NCBI RefSeq assembly: GCF_000482325.1
Contig: NZ_KI535300.1
Coordinates: 35,996-99,995, forward strand
Direction of reading: 5' to 3'
Source of the DNA: Bacillus sp. UNC438CL73TsuS30
Lineage (GTDB): Bacteria; Bacillota; Bacilli; Bacillales; Cytobacillaceae
Length of the DNA stretch: 64,000 nt
Position numbers and translations under genes: made by a program. Positions 50,069 to 58,784 of this stretch are shown piece after piece. Below the pieces are notes generated by a model. That model was not told where the DNA came from. It ran no database searches and saw nothing but the letters and a program-made list of their open reading frames with translations. How positions within the stretch are numbered: position 1 is the first letter of the stretch; each line of letters begins with the position of its first letter.

Positions 50069-51382
50069 CTACGAAAGTTGTTTCGTTTTATGGAAAAGTA
50101 AAGTAGAGATAAAATGGATTAAACAAATACACAATGGGACAAAAAAACTAATCCATATCGATTGAAAACTGCCAGCAGAGGGCATGAATAGAAGGCCTGC
50201 AATGGTCCCAACCAATGCTGCGAAAGGAATAAGTGCAGGAAGCGCCTTTTTACTTAGAATAATATAAAGCATCGGTATAATGACGGATGCATAAATATTA
50301 CCAAAGAAAAATAACAATTCAATTGGTTTTGGCGGCAAGATGCTTACGACTATTAACAAAATAAGACAAATTGAACCGGAAAAAACATAGGTCCACTTCC
50401 ATTTTGTATTTTCGGTTTGCTCACGAACATTTCCAATCATGTTTCGAACCACCAATACTGTAACTGAATGCAATCCTGAACTTAGGACGGACAAAATGAC
50501 ACAAAAACAAAATAGTATAAACAAAACAATTAATAGGTTTGATTGAATTTTATTAACTAACTCCAACAGGATTGTATAAATATTATTGAAACCTCTTCCG
50601 AAAATGGCAATAAAAATCAGAGTGGATAGTGAAAGGGGAATCGTTGCCCATAAAAATCCTGTTAGAGTGAAGGTTATTCTAACTTTTTCTTTCTGTATGA
50701 TAAATAACCTCTGCCATGTAGCACTATCGATTAAAGCTTGGCCTATCCCAATAAGGATAGCGGAAAGAAAAAACCAAATGGCATCATAATTTTTAAAATA
50801 TAACAAATAGGGATGATATAGCTTAATCCCATCGTAGACAGGGTAGACACCCTCTTGGATGAAAAAATAGACGGGAATAACAATGACAGCGCCGAACACA
50901 AGGGTTATTGTCACACCGGAAAGCCGATGGAGCCACGGCATTCCGCCTACACCGCTAAATAAAAAACAAATAAATAAAAAGATAAGCAGCCCGATGAAAA
51001 TTGGAATGGGAAAGAGAAGATGTAGGAGGATACCTGCCCCCAATGCCTGGATAAAAATTGAATAGAGGCTTGTGATAAATAATACTGCCATCATAATCCA
51101 AAAGCCGGTTGGAGATAGTTTCGATTGTAATACATCGCCAATCGTTTGATGTTCTCTGTAATCGGCACAAATTTTTGGAGCAAGAAATCCGAAAAAAATA
51201 AGTGCAAAAGCCCCCATTGACGAATAAACGATTACTCCGGAAAGCCCGTATTTCATCAATGATTCTGGTGAAGATAAAATCGTATTCCCTGTTACCCAAC
51301 GAGCGAGCAGACTTACAATCCCATAGCCAACACCAAGTTTGACTGTACCTGCAATATATATATGATATTTTTCTTTATTCAA
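50069..51382 (-). CDS. SSS-like (LeuT-fold) membrane permease
   Basis: 437 aa with about 12 transmembrane helices. ALIDSATWQRLFIIQKEK resembles the WQR motif of sodium:solute symporters, and the first helix (IAGTVKLGVGYGIVSLLARWVTG) fits their unwound TM1 region. Assignment to the SSS/APC-type fold is by these motifs only. It is the last gene of a kinase-regulator-permease operon: TTG 51382 lies 3 bp after the regulator stop and its AAAGGAG is inside the regulator end. It may import the compound sensed by the kinase or act as sensor partner. Confidence 0.7.
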   Translation of the reverse strand: MNKEKYHIYIAGTVKLGVGYGIVSLLARWVTGNTILSSPESLMKYGLSGVIVYSSMGAFALIFFGFLAPKICADYREHQTIGDVLQSKLSPTGFWIMMAVLFITSLYSIFIQALGAGILLHLLFPIPIFIGLLIFLFICFLFSGVGGMPWLHRLSGVTITLVFGAVIVIPVYFFIQEGVYPVYDGIKLYHPYLLYFKNYDAIWFFLSAILIGIGQALIDSATWQRLFIIQKEKVRITFTLTGFLWATIPLSLSTLIFIAIFGRGFNNIYTILLELVNKIQSNLLIVLFILFCFCVILSVLSSGLHSVTVLVVRNMIGNVREQTENTKWKWTYVFSGSICLILLIVVSILPPKPIELLFFFGNIYASVIIPMLYIILSKKALPALIPFAALVGTIAGLLFMPSAGSFQSIWISFFVPLCICLIHFISTLLFHKTKQLS

Positions 51383-51385
51383 TCC

Positions 51386-52072
51386 TTAAATCTCCTTTAA
51401 ACGATAATCACGTGGTGATTTCCCCGTCATTTTACGAAACATTTGGCTAAAATAATGCTGACTATTAAATCCACATTTCTCTGATATCCCATTAATACTC
51501 AAATCAGGACAGTCAATTAACATTTTTTGTGCCGCTTTCAAACGAACTTCATTCAAATATTCTGAAAATCCCATTCCAACTTCTTCTTGAAACTTGCGGC
51601 TTAAATAGGCAGGATTTATATGGATTTTTGAAGCTAAATAATTTAATGTCAGTTTCTCATTAAATTCGCTTTGAATAATTTGAACAGCTTGATAAATAGG
51701 ATCGGAATAACTGCCAATTCGCTCGTATTTTATAAGAATTTTATAAAGCTCATCCTCAATTACAGGTTTTGTAATATAATCAACGACACCGAGTCTAATA
51801 GATGTCCGGGCATATTCGAAATCTTGGAAAGCTGTTACGATGATGATATCGAGCATATAAGTTTTGGATAATTCTTCTGCTAACTCCAACCCATTTTTCC
51901 CTGGCAGGTGAATATCCAGAAATGCAAGGGTTATATTATTTGAATGCATAATTTGGATGGCTTGAGATGCATCTTGTGCTTTGAATAGATTCCATGAGGG
52001 AAACTTATTACTAATTAAATATTCTAATTGCTCTAATTCCAATGGTTCATCGTCTACGAGTAAAACATTCAT
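51386..52072 (-). CDS. AraC-type response regulator (YesN-like) paired with the kinase
   Basis: 228 aa. Receiver MNVLLVDDEPLELEQLEYLI with D53 (AFLDIHLPGKNGL) and DYITKPV; AraC HTH pair LTLNYLASKIHINPAYLSRKFQEEVGMGFSEYLNEVRL and LSINGISEKCGFNSQHYFSQMFRKMTGKSPRDYR. Nearly the same motifs as the orphan at 44630, including the same receiver start and both recognition helices, so both may read the same 12-bp boxes. Starts 19 bp after the kinase stop with CGGAGG. Confidence 0.92.
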   Translation of the reverse strand: MNVLLVDDEPLELEQLEYLISNKFPSWNLFKAQDASQAIQIMHSNNITLAFLDIHLPGKNGLELAEELSKTYMLDIIIVTAFQDFEYARTSIRLGVVDYITKPVIEDELYKILIKYERIGSYSDPIYQAVQIIQSEFNEKLTLNYLASKIHINPAYLSRKFQEEVGMGFSEYLNEVRLKAAQKMLIDCPDLSINGISEKCGFNSQHYFSQMFRKMTGKSPRDYRLKEI

Positions 52073-52091
52073 GGGATTTTCCTCCGTTTTC

Positions 52092-52844
52092 TTACGTTTC
52101 CTCCAGGGTCTTAAAAGGGAATAAGGCAGTAACAGTTGTACCGTCGCCAGTATTTGATAACTGAATTGCAGTATGTTCGTTAGGAAATAACAAATTTAGC
52201 CTTTTTTCAATATTCCCTAATCCCAATCCACCTTCATTTTTCTGAAATTGTTGAGCAAGGTTAGTGGAGTTGTTCCATACTGATACGAGAACATTCTGTT
52301 CCTTTTGAACAATATCGATTTTTAAAATAGCTTCACCAGGAATTTTCTCGAAGGAGTGTTTAAATGCATTTTCTACAAAGGTCTGAATCATAAAAGGAAT
52401 CATGACTGCCTGTTTTACATTCGGTTCAATGGAAATATGAAATTTTAATCTGTCTCTGAAACGAACTTTTTGAATTTCTAGATAATATCCTGTATAGATT
52501 AATTCTTCTTCAATGGTGATAATGGATTCGTTTTTTTTGTATTTGTATTTTAGCAATTTTGAAAGGGTTTCAATCGAGTTGATTAATTCAGTCTTACGAT
52601 CAAGCCTTGCTAGACTTAAAATGGAATTCAATGTATTAAAAAAGAAATGCGGCTGTATTTCTTGATTTAATTGATTATAGAGAGCAGTTTGCAGCTCCCG
52701 TTCTAGAGCAATTTCTCTCGTTTGTTTTTCCAGAAGATCAATTCGTTTTTCAAAAATAATTAAAAAGAGTAATGTGAAGGCACCTAATAATGGTGCTAAT
52801 ATACACAACATAATATAGATGGAGAAAGTATCTAGGGTTAGCAT
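52092..52844 (-). CDS. LytS/YesM-type sensor kinase with a minimal membrane anchor
   Basis: 250 aa. One or two closely spaced hydrophobic segments at ~9-31, a coiled coil (~33-60), then the His_kinase domain: QEIQPHFFFNTLNSIL with H66, and the ATPase motifs FVENAFKHSF and GGLGLGNIEKRL. It has no extracellular sensor domain, in contrast to most YesM proteins, so the signal probably comes through another membrane protein, for example the permease two genes down. AAAGGAG precedes ATG 52844. The upstream terminator separates it from the ABC operon. Confidence 0.9.
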   Translation of the reverse strand: MLTLDTFSIYIMLCILAPLLGAFTLLFLIIFEKRIDLLEKQTREIALERELQTALYNQLNQEIQPHFFFNTLNSILSLARLDRKTELINSIETLSKLLKYKYKKNESIITIEEELIYTGYYLEIQKVRFRDRLKFHISIEPNVKQAVMIPFMIQTFVENAFKHSFEKIPGEAILKIDIVQKEQNVLVSVWNNSTNLAQQFQKNEGGLGLGNIEKRLNLLFPNEHTAIQLSNTGDGTTVTALFPFKTLEET

Positions 52845-52870
52845 TTACAACATTCTCCTTTAGAGAATAC

Positions 52871-52896
52871 AAAAAGAGAGCGGGAACTCTCTTTTT
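52871..52896 (-). terminator. Terminator of the ABC transporter operon
   Basis: 10-bp stem AAAAAGAGAG / CTCTCTTTTT with a 6-nt loop; T-run on the minus strand after the last ABC gene. Confidence 0.85.
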
Positions 52897-52952
52897 TAAT
52901 TTTACTATTATTTTATAAAATTAAAACCTTCTTGCAAATAAGGTGAGTCTGT

Positions 52953-53948
52953 TTAATTTTGAAATTCCTCTGCGAAATGACAGCTGACGTAATGATTTTT
53001 TTTCATTTCCCTAAGGGCTGGTTCCTCTGTCTTACATTTACTTGTAGCAAACGGACAGCGTGTATGGAAACGGCACCCTGTTGGAGGGTTAATAGGTGAC
53101 GGAACATCTCCCTTTAGCAAAATCCTTTCCTTTTTGATCACCGGATTTGGAACAGGAATAGCTGATAATAATGCATTTGTGTAGGGGTGCAGCGGTGAAT
53201 CGAATAAGTTTTTTTTCTCCGCAATTTCTACGATTTTTCCTAAATACATAACCATTACCCGGTCGGAAATATGTCTTACTACACTTAAATCGTGTGAAAT
53301 AAACAAAAAGGTTAGGTGGAATTCCTTTTGCAATTTTTTTAACAAATTTAGAATTTGCGCTTGGATGGAAACATCTAGTGCTGAAACCGCTTCATCACAT
53401 ATGATTAATTTAGGGTTTACCGCAAGGGCTCTTGCTATGCCAATCCGCTGGCGCTGTCCACCACTGAATTCATGCGGATAACGATCAAGTGCTTCAGGAG
53501 GCAGTCCGACATAATTAAGCAATTCAAGCATTCGTTCCATTCTTTTTTCTTTAGGCACTACTTGTTGAATCGCCATTGCTTCATTCAGTATTTGCTTGAT
53601 GGTTTGGCGCGGGTTAAGGGATGCGAACGGATCTTGGAAAATAACCTGCAGATCGCCGCGTAATTTTCGCATTTGGCTTTTATTTAACTCCAGGACGTTA
53701 CGGTCTTCAAAGTAAACTTTTCCCCCTGTTGGTTCATCCAACCGGAGGATCGCCCTGCCTGTAGTCGATTTGCCGCACCCAGACTCACCGACAATACTCA
53801 AAGTTTCCCCTTCAAATAAATGAAAGGAGATATCATCAACAGCCTTTACATAAGATTTTGGTTTGAACATGGAGTCTGTTTTAACCGGAAAATATTGCTT
53901 TAAATGCTCCACTTGTAAAAGAAGTTTTTTGTCCGCAGTTGCCGCCAT
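52953..53948 (-). CDS. ABC transporter ATPase (DppF/OppF-type)
   Basis: 331 aa. Walker A GESGCGKSTTGRAIL, Q-loop VIFQDPFASLNP, signature HEFSGGQRQRIGIARAL, Walker B LIICDEAVSALDVSIQAQ and H-loop LFISHDLSV. The oligopeptide/dipeptide-type C-terminal extension ends GCRFHTRCPFATSKCKTEEP with the Cys cluster found in OppD/OppF proteins. ATG 53948 begins 2 bp after the dppD-like stop (TAA), with AGGAGG 10 nt upstream; the longer frame to 54008 lies inside that gene. Fourth gene of the operon. Confidence 0.93.
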   Translation of the reverse strand: MAATADKKLLLQVEHLKQYFPVKTDSMFKPKSYVKAVDDISFHLFEGETLSIVGESGCGKSTTGRAILRLDEPTGGKVYFEDRNVLELNKSQMRKLRGDLQVIFQDPFASLNPRQTIKQILNEAMAIQQVVPKEKRMERMLELLNYVGLPPEALDRYPHEFSGGQRQRIGIARALAVNPKLIICDEAVSALDVSIQAQILNLLKKLQKEFHLTFLFISHDLSVVRHISDRVMVMYLGKIVEIAEKKNLFDSPLHPYTNALLSAIPVPNPVIKKERILLKGDVPSPINPPTGCRFHTRCPFATSKCKTEEPALREMKKNHYVSCHFAEEFQN

Positions 53949-53950
53949 TA

Positions 53951-54967
53951 TTACATAACCTCCTCTTCTTGGGGCTGATCGATCCATTGATCTGTAAATT
54001 TCCAGCAACGAACTTTCACATTGTCTTCCAGTTCAATCAAATCTGGAAGTTTTGTTTCACAAAGGGGCTGCCTGAATGGACAACGTGATGCAAAACGGCA
54101 GCCTTCCGGCATATTGTATGGACTTGGTACCGTACCCTCAATGGTTTTCAATTCATCCCGATCCTCATGAATTTTTGGCAGGGAGTCCAGTAATCCCTGT
54201 GTATATGGATGTTGTGGACTAGAAAAAATCTTTTCCGTTGGCGCATGTTCGACAATATTCCCTGCATACATGACGGCAACTGTATCACATGTTTCCGCGA
54301 CAACACCCAAATCGTGTGTAATCATAATAACACCCATACCGAGTTTTGTTTGAAGTTCCTTTATTAGTTCCAAAATTTGCGCTTGAATGGTTACATCCAA
54401 TGCAGTTGTCGGCTCATCCGCGATTAAAACTTCTGGTGTACAGGCAAGCGCCATCGCGATCATGACCCGCTGACGCATGCCTCCGCTTAGTTGAAACGGC
54501 TCTTGTTTTGCGCGTTTTTCGGGAGAGGGGATACCAACCAATTTAAGCATCTCAACAGCCTTATTCCAGGCCTCTTTTTTCCCCATTTTTTGATGAACCC
54601 TGATGGCTTCAGCTATTTGTTCCCCAACACAAATGACCGGATTAAGGGATGTCATTGGTTCCTGGAAAATCATCGAAATTTCGTTGCCGCGAATCTTACG
54701 CATTTCCGATTCTGAAATACTTACTAAATCTTTTCCTTTAAAAAGGATAGAGCCACCGGCAATTTTTCCTGGAGGAGAGGGAATAAGCCTTAATAGTGAA
54801 AGGGAGGTCATACTTTTTCCGCATCCAGATTCACCGACTATTCCTAATGTCTCTCCTTTATGAAGGGTAAAATCAATTCCATTCACAGCTTTACTTATTC
54901 CTCGTTTTGTATGGAAATGAGTTTTAAGCCCTTTAACTTCTAAAATTACATCCTTTTTTCCTTTCAA
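53951..54967 (-). CDS. ABC transporter ATPase (DppD/OppD-type)
   Basis: 338 aa. Walker A GESGCGKSMTSLSLL, Q-loop MIFQEPMTSLNPV, signature FQLSGGMRQRVMIAMAL, Walker B VLIADEPTTALDVTIQAQ, H-loop MITHDLGVV, and the Cys-rich tail GCRFASRCPFRQPLCE. Heterodimerises with the downstream ATPase to drive import. The start is TTG 54967 with AGGTGG 9 nt upstream. Confidence 0.93.
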   Translation of the reverse strand: MKGKKDVILEVKGLKTHFHTKRGISKAVNGIDFTLHKGETLGIVGESGCGKSMTSLSLLRLIPSPPGKIAGGSILFKGKDLVSISESEMRKIRGNEISMIFQEPMTSLNPVICVGEQIAEAIRVHQKMGKKEAWNKAVEMLKLVGIPSPEKRAKQEPFQLSGGMRQRVMIAMALACTPEVLIADEPTTALDVTIQAQILELIKELQTKLGMGVIMITHDLGVVAETCDTVAVMYAGNIVEHAPTEKIFSSPQHPYTQGLLDSLPKIHEDRDELKTIEGTVPSPYNMPEGCRFASRCPFRQPLCETKLPDLIELEDNVKVRCWKFTDQWIDQPQEEEVM

Positions 54968-54983
54968 ATCGATTCACCACCTA

Positions 54984-55904
54984 TTAATTTAGTTCAATCC
55001 GTTTATTAAAAAAGCGATAGAAAACATCGACGAATAAATTGACAATTACAAAGATCAGAGAGGCAACTAGGACTCCGCCCTGAACCATTGGTAAATCTCT
55101 CATTCTGATCGCATCCACAATCATTCTTCCCAGGCCGTTTATGGCAAAAATGGATTCTACTAGGACTGTCCCTCCCAGTAATGAACCAAACTGCAGACCA
55201 ACAACGGTGATGACGGGAATGAGTGCATTTCTTAATGCATGTTTATAAATAATGACTCGTTCCCGTAAGCCTTTGGCACGAGCAGTTCTGACATAATCTT
55301 GACGGATAACCTCAAGCATACTGGATCTTGTCATCCTTGCTACGATAGCAGCTCCGCCTGCTCCTAGAGTAACAGCTGGGAGGATAATATTTTGCCAGCT
55401 TTCCCAGCCGGCAACGGGCAAGATTTGCAGCTTAACAGAAAAGAAATACATGAGCATTAACCCTAACCAGAAGCTGGGTAATGATATTCCAAGTAAAGCA
55501 ACAATCATTACACTGACATCTGTCAGCGTATATTGTTTAATAGCAGAAATAATTCCGGAAATCATTCCTAAAACGATCGTAATGACGATACTATAAAAAG
55601 CAAGTTCCATTGTAATAGGGAGTCTTACTAAAATTTCATCCAGCACTGGACGGCTGTTTTTTAATGAAACACCAAAGTCTCCATGGAAAATATTAATCAA
55701 GTAATCAAAATATTGAATATATAAAGGCCTATTTAAACCTAGTGATTCACGAATCCCCGCAATCGTTGCTTTGGAAGCACCCTCTCCTGCGAGTAATACG
55801 GCAGGATCTCCTGGAACCATCTGCATGATTAAAAAGACAACAAGGGTTACTCCGATCATGACAGGTATGGTCTGAAATAATCGGCGGATTATAAACATTA
55901 ACAT
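54984..55904 (-). CDS. ABC permease (DppB/OppB-type)
   Basis: 306 aa with six transmembrane helices. N-terminal MFIIRRLFQTIPVMIGVTLVVFLIMQMVPGDP is the hallmark of DppB/OppB. The EAA loop reads DYVRTARAKGLRERVIIYKHALRNALIPV. Forms the channel with the upstream DppC-like protein. The order permease C, permease B, ATPase D, ATPase F is an inversion of the usual B-C order. Confidence 0.93.
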   Translation of the reverse strand: MLMFIIRRLFQTIPVMIGVTLVVFLIMQMVPGDPAVLLAGEGASKATIAGIRESLGLNRPLYIQYFDYLINIFHGDFGVSLKNSRPVLDEILVRLPITMELAFYSIVITIVLGMISGIISAIKQYTLTDVSVMIVALLGISLPSFWLGLMLMYFFSVKLQILPVAGWESWQNIILPAVTLGAGGAAIVARMTRSSMLEVIRQDYVRTARAKGLRERVIIYKHALRNALIPVITVVGLQFGSLLGGTVLVESIFAINGLGRMIVDAIRMRDLPMVQGGVLVASLIFVIVNLFVDVFYRFFNKRIELN

Positions 55905-55934
55905 GTATTTGTCAGTCCCCTCTTAAAGGATTTT

Positions 55935-56837
55935 TTATTTTTTCATCCGTGGATCAAATGCGTCTCGTAATCCATCTCCAAAAATATTAAAGCCCATTAC
56001 TAGAATTGAAATAGCGAGGCCGGGGAAAAGAGCCATAAATGGTGCAGAAAAAATGAAATCTCGGCCATTACTGAGCATTGTTCCCCATTCGGGTGAAGGA
56101 GGCTGAGCGCCAAGTCCTAAGAAAGATAGACCTGCAGCTGAAAGAATAGCTGTTGCAAGCCTTAAAGTTCCTTGAACAATAATGGGCGACAAAATATTCG
56201 GGAAAATGTGTTTGGTGATAATGGTAAAATCATTTGCTCCTAAGGAACGGATCGCATCAATATACTCTAAGCGTTTAACTTCAAGTGTCGAACCACGAAC
56301 GATTCTTGCAAATAGAGGTACAGAGAAAACTCCAACTGCGATTGTAACATTGATTAAACTAGGTCCGAGGGCACTAATGATGGCAAGAGCGAGTAAGATT
56401 CCAGGGAATGCTAGCATTACGTCCATGATGCGCATAATAATCGTATCCACCCACTTGCCATAATACCCTGCAATAAGTCCAAGAATAATTCCAAAGAATG
56501 CACCGAAAAGAACAGCAGCAAAACCCACACCCATTGATAAACGAGAGCCATAAATAATTCTGCTTAATATATCTCTGCCTTTATCATCTGTTCCCATCCA
56601 GTGATGCTCGGAAGGAGGTAGAAGCTTATGTGGTAAATCAACTTTATATGGATCAAACGGTGCAAGTAATGGAGCAAACAAAGCTACCAAAATATAGAAG
56701 ATAATAATGAATGCTCCGACCATAGCCGCTTTATTATCCATTAACAAGGAAAGTGAGTCCCTCCATTTGGATGATTTCTGATAGGCAACGGTTTGTTTCA
56801 AGTTAACGGTTTGTCCGGTTTTCACTTCAACTGACAT
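55935..56837 (-). CDS. ABC permease (DppC/OppC-type)
   Basis: 300 aa. A cytoplasmic N-terminal arm, then FDPYKVDLPHKLLPPSEHHWMGTDDKGRDILSRIIYGSRLS, the DppC/OppC signature (GTDDxGRDxLSR), and six transmembrane helices with EAA loop EYIDAIRSLGANDFTIITKHIFPNIL. First gene of the minus-strand transport operon; GGGGGG lies 7 nt before ATG. Divergent from binding protein 2 across a 287-bp AT-rich gap that holds the direct-repeat boxes. Confidence 0.93.
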   Translation of the reverse strand: MSVEVKTGQTVNLKQTVAYQKSSKWRDSLSLLMDNKAAMVGAFIIIFYILVALFAPLLAPFDPYKVDLPHKLLPPSEHHWMGTDDKGRDILSRIIYGSRLSMGVGFAAVLFGAFFGIILGLIAGYYGKWVDTIIMRIMDVMLAFPGILLALAIISALGPSLINVTIAVGVFSVPLFARIVRGSTLEVKRLEYIDAIRSLGANDFTIITKHIFPNILSPIIVQGTLRLATAILSAAGLSFLGLGAQPPSPEWGTMLSNGRDFIFSAPFMALFPGLAISILVMGFNIFGDGLRDAFDPRMKK

Positions 56838-56981
56838 AAAATTCCCCCCTGAAATTCATTTTTATATTAATCATGTGTTTTAACACTGATTGCCTCCTCC
56901 CTATGCCTCCTTCTTTTTTGTAAAAGAATTATGTTCAAATTATCAAAGTTTTAACGAATGTAAAATATTTTTTAAAACAGT

Positions 56982-57045
56982 TGTCAAAATATTTTAAAAA
57001 CAAGTAAAAATTCTGTAAATATTCAATTTATTATTCTTCTATAAT
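56982..57045 (+). promoter_or_regulatory. Promoter with 21-bp-spaced direct repeats, solute-binding gene 2
   Basis: TGTCAAAATATT (56982-56993) and AGTAAAAATTCT (57003-57014) start 21 bp apart; TATAAT (57040-57045) begins 37 bp after the second. A further similar stretch, TGTAAAATATTT, lies at 56959-56970. It could also serve the divergent dppC-like gene. Confidence 0.55.
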
Positions 57046-57124
57046 TCAGTTAAGCGCTAAGAAGGATTGGTAGAAAAGTTACTTGCATGAAACATTCAGA
57101 TTCTTACAAAAAGGGGAGAAGGAA

Positions 57125-58702
57125 ATGGAGAAGAAAAAATCTATTTTTAAAAGCGGTATGTTACTCGTTTTAATAGGATTAGTCCTATTGTTTACACAGG
57201 CATGTTCAACAAAATCAAACACTGAGAGTAAGGCCGGAGATAAGTCCGAAGCAGCAAAAGAAGGAGGGACTTTAACGATTGTTCGTCTTTCCGATGCGAC
57301 AAAGCTGGATCCGCAGTTTATTACCGATATCCCATCGAATAATGTTATCTATCAAAAGGTGTATGAAACATTGGTTGTACCCGATAAGGACATGAACATT
57401 CAGCCATTACTGGCGGAATCTTGGAAAGTTATAAATGATAAGACGTGGGAGTTCAAACTGAGAAAAGGCGTAAACTTTCATGATGGTACACCATTTAATG
57501 CGGAGGCAGTAAAGGCAACTTTTGATCGATTGCTGGATCCAAAGGTTGGATCACCTTCCCGTGCAAAATTCGAAATGATTAAAGAAGTAAAGATTGTAGA
57601 TGATTATACCGTTCAGTTAGTGCTTAAGTATCCATATGCACCATTATTGTCCATTCTTGCAAGTAGTGAAGGTAGTATTATCAGTCCGAAAGCGATAAAG
57701 GAAAATCCGGAAAAGCTGTCAGAACACCCAGTGGGGACAGGTCCATTTGTCTTTGAAGATTGGAAATCCGGTCAGGAAATATCTCTTAAGAAAAATGATA
57801 AATACTGGGGTACAAAACCAAAGATTGATCGTGTAGTCTTTAAGGTTGTTCCTGAAGATTCAACACGGTTAGCAATGATTGAGACAGGTGAGGCACAAAT
57901 TAATGACCAAGTTCCTGTTACGGAGATTGAACGAATCGAAGCGTCTAATACAATGGGCTTGTATCGTACAGATGGACTTGCAGTCGAATATCTTGGTTTT
58001 AATGTAAAGAAAAAACCGCTTGACAATGTCAAGGTTCGTAGGGCAATCAGTCATGCGATTGAGAGAGAAGCGATCATTAAAGGGGTTTACAACAATGTAG
58101 GGACCCTTGCCAACTCCGCAATGAGTCCAAAAGTGTTCGGGTATAGTAAGAATATAAAGCCATATGATTATGATATTAATGAAGCGAAAAAATTATTGAA
58201 GGAAGCTGGATATGAAAAAGGGTTAAAGTTAACCTTGCTAACAAGTGACCGGAAAGAGCGGATTAATATGGCCGAGGTCATTCAATCCCAGTTAAAAGGA
58301 ATTGGGGTTAATGTAAAAATTCAGGTTATGGAATATGGTGCTTATATTGACGTAATAGAAAAAGGTACGTTTGATATGGCGATTGGCGGCTGGGGAAATG
58401 CTACCGGCGATGGAGACTATAATCAGTACAATCTATTCCATTCTTCATCACAAGGCCCTGCCGGAAATACTTTTTATTATAGCAATCCTGAAGCAGACAA
58501 GCTTATCGTAGCAGCGCGCCAAGAAATGAATGAAACAAAACGGAAGGCTCTTTACGAGAAAGTTATGAAAATAGAATTAAATGACGCAGTCTATGTACCA
58601 ATCCGCAACTATGAGCACATTGCCGCTTATAGCAAAAATATCAATGGTTTCTGGATGAATCCAGCAAGCTATTTAATGATTAATGATGTGACCGTGAAGT
58701 AA
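57125..58702 (+). CDS. Solute-binding lipoprotein 2 of the Dpp/Opp-type ABC transporter
   Basis: 525 aa, SBP_bac_5 family. Signal peptide KSGMLLVLIGLVLLFTQAC with the lipid-anchored Cys, then GGTLTIVRLSDATKLDPQF, LLAESWKVINDKTWEFKLRKGVNFHDGTPFNAEAVKATFDRLL and KVVPEDSTRLAMIETGEAQI. Close paralog of the lipoprotein at 47128, differing mostly in the linker and ligand-side loops. Encoded beside the permease operon, divergently. ATG 57125 chosen for GGGGAGAAGG upstream. Substrate unknown; the paired deaminases suggest a nitrogen heterocycle rather than a peptide. Confidence 0.92.
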   Translation: MEKKKSIFKSGMLLVLIGLVLLFTQACSTKSNTESKAGDKSEAAKEGGTLTIVRLSDATKLDPQFITDIPSNNVIYQKVYETLVVPDKDMNIQPLLAESWKVINDKTWEFKLRKGVNFHDGTPFNAEAVKATFDRLLDPKVGSPSRAKFEMIKEVKIVDDYTVQLVLKYPYAPLLSILASSEGSIISPKAIKENPEKLSEHPVGTGPFVFEDWKSGQEISLKKNDKYWGTKPKIDRVVFKVVPEDSTRLAMIETGEAQINDQVPVTEIERIEASNTMGLYRTDGLAVEYLGFNVKKKPLDNVKVRRAISHAIEREAIIKGVYNNVGTLANSAMSPKVFGYSKNIKPYDYDINEAKKLLKEAGYEKGLKLTLLTSDRKERINMAEVIQSQLKGIGVNVKIQVMEYGAYIDVIEKGTFDMAIGGWGNATGDGDYNQYNLFHSSSQGPAGNTFYYSNPEADKLIVAARQEMNETKRKALYEKVMKIELNDAVYVPIRNYEHIAAYSKNINGFWMNPASYLMINDVTVK

Positions 58703-58711
58703 TCATCATCT

Positions 58712-58740
58712 GAGGCACTTACCTTATTGATAAGTGCCTC
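58712..58740 (+). terminator. Stem-loop between binding protein 2 and deaminase B
   Basis: Perfect 10-bp stem GAGGCACTTA / TAAGTGCCTC with a 9-nt loop, followed by TATTAGTATTTTT. Counterpart of the stem-loop after binding protein 1. Confidence 0.75.
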
Positions 58741-58784
58741 TATTAGTATTTTTAAGAGAAGATATAAAAATAGGAGGAATGGAA

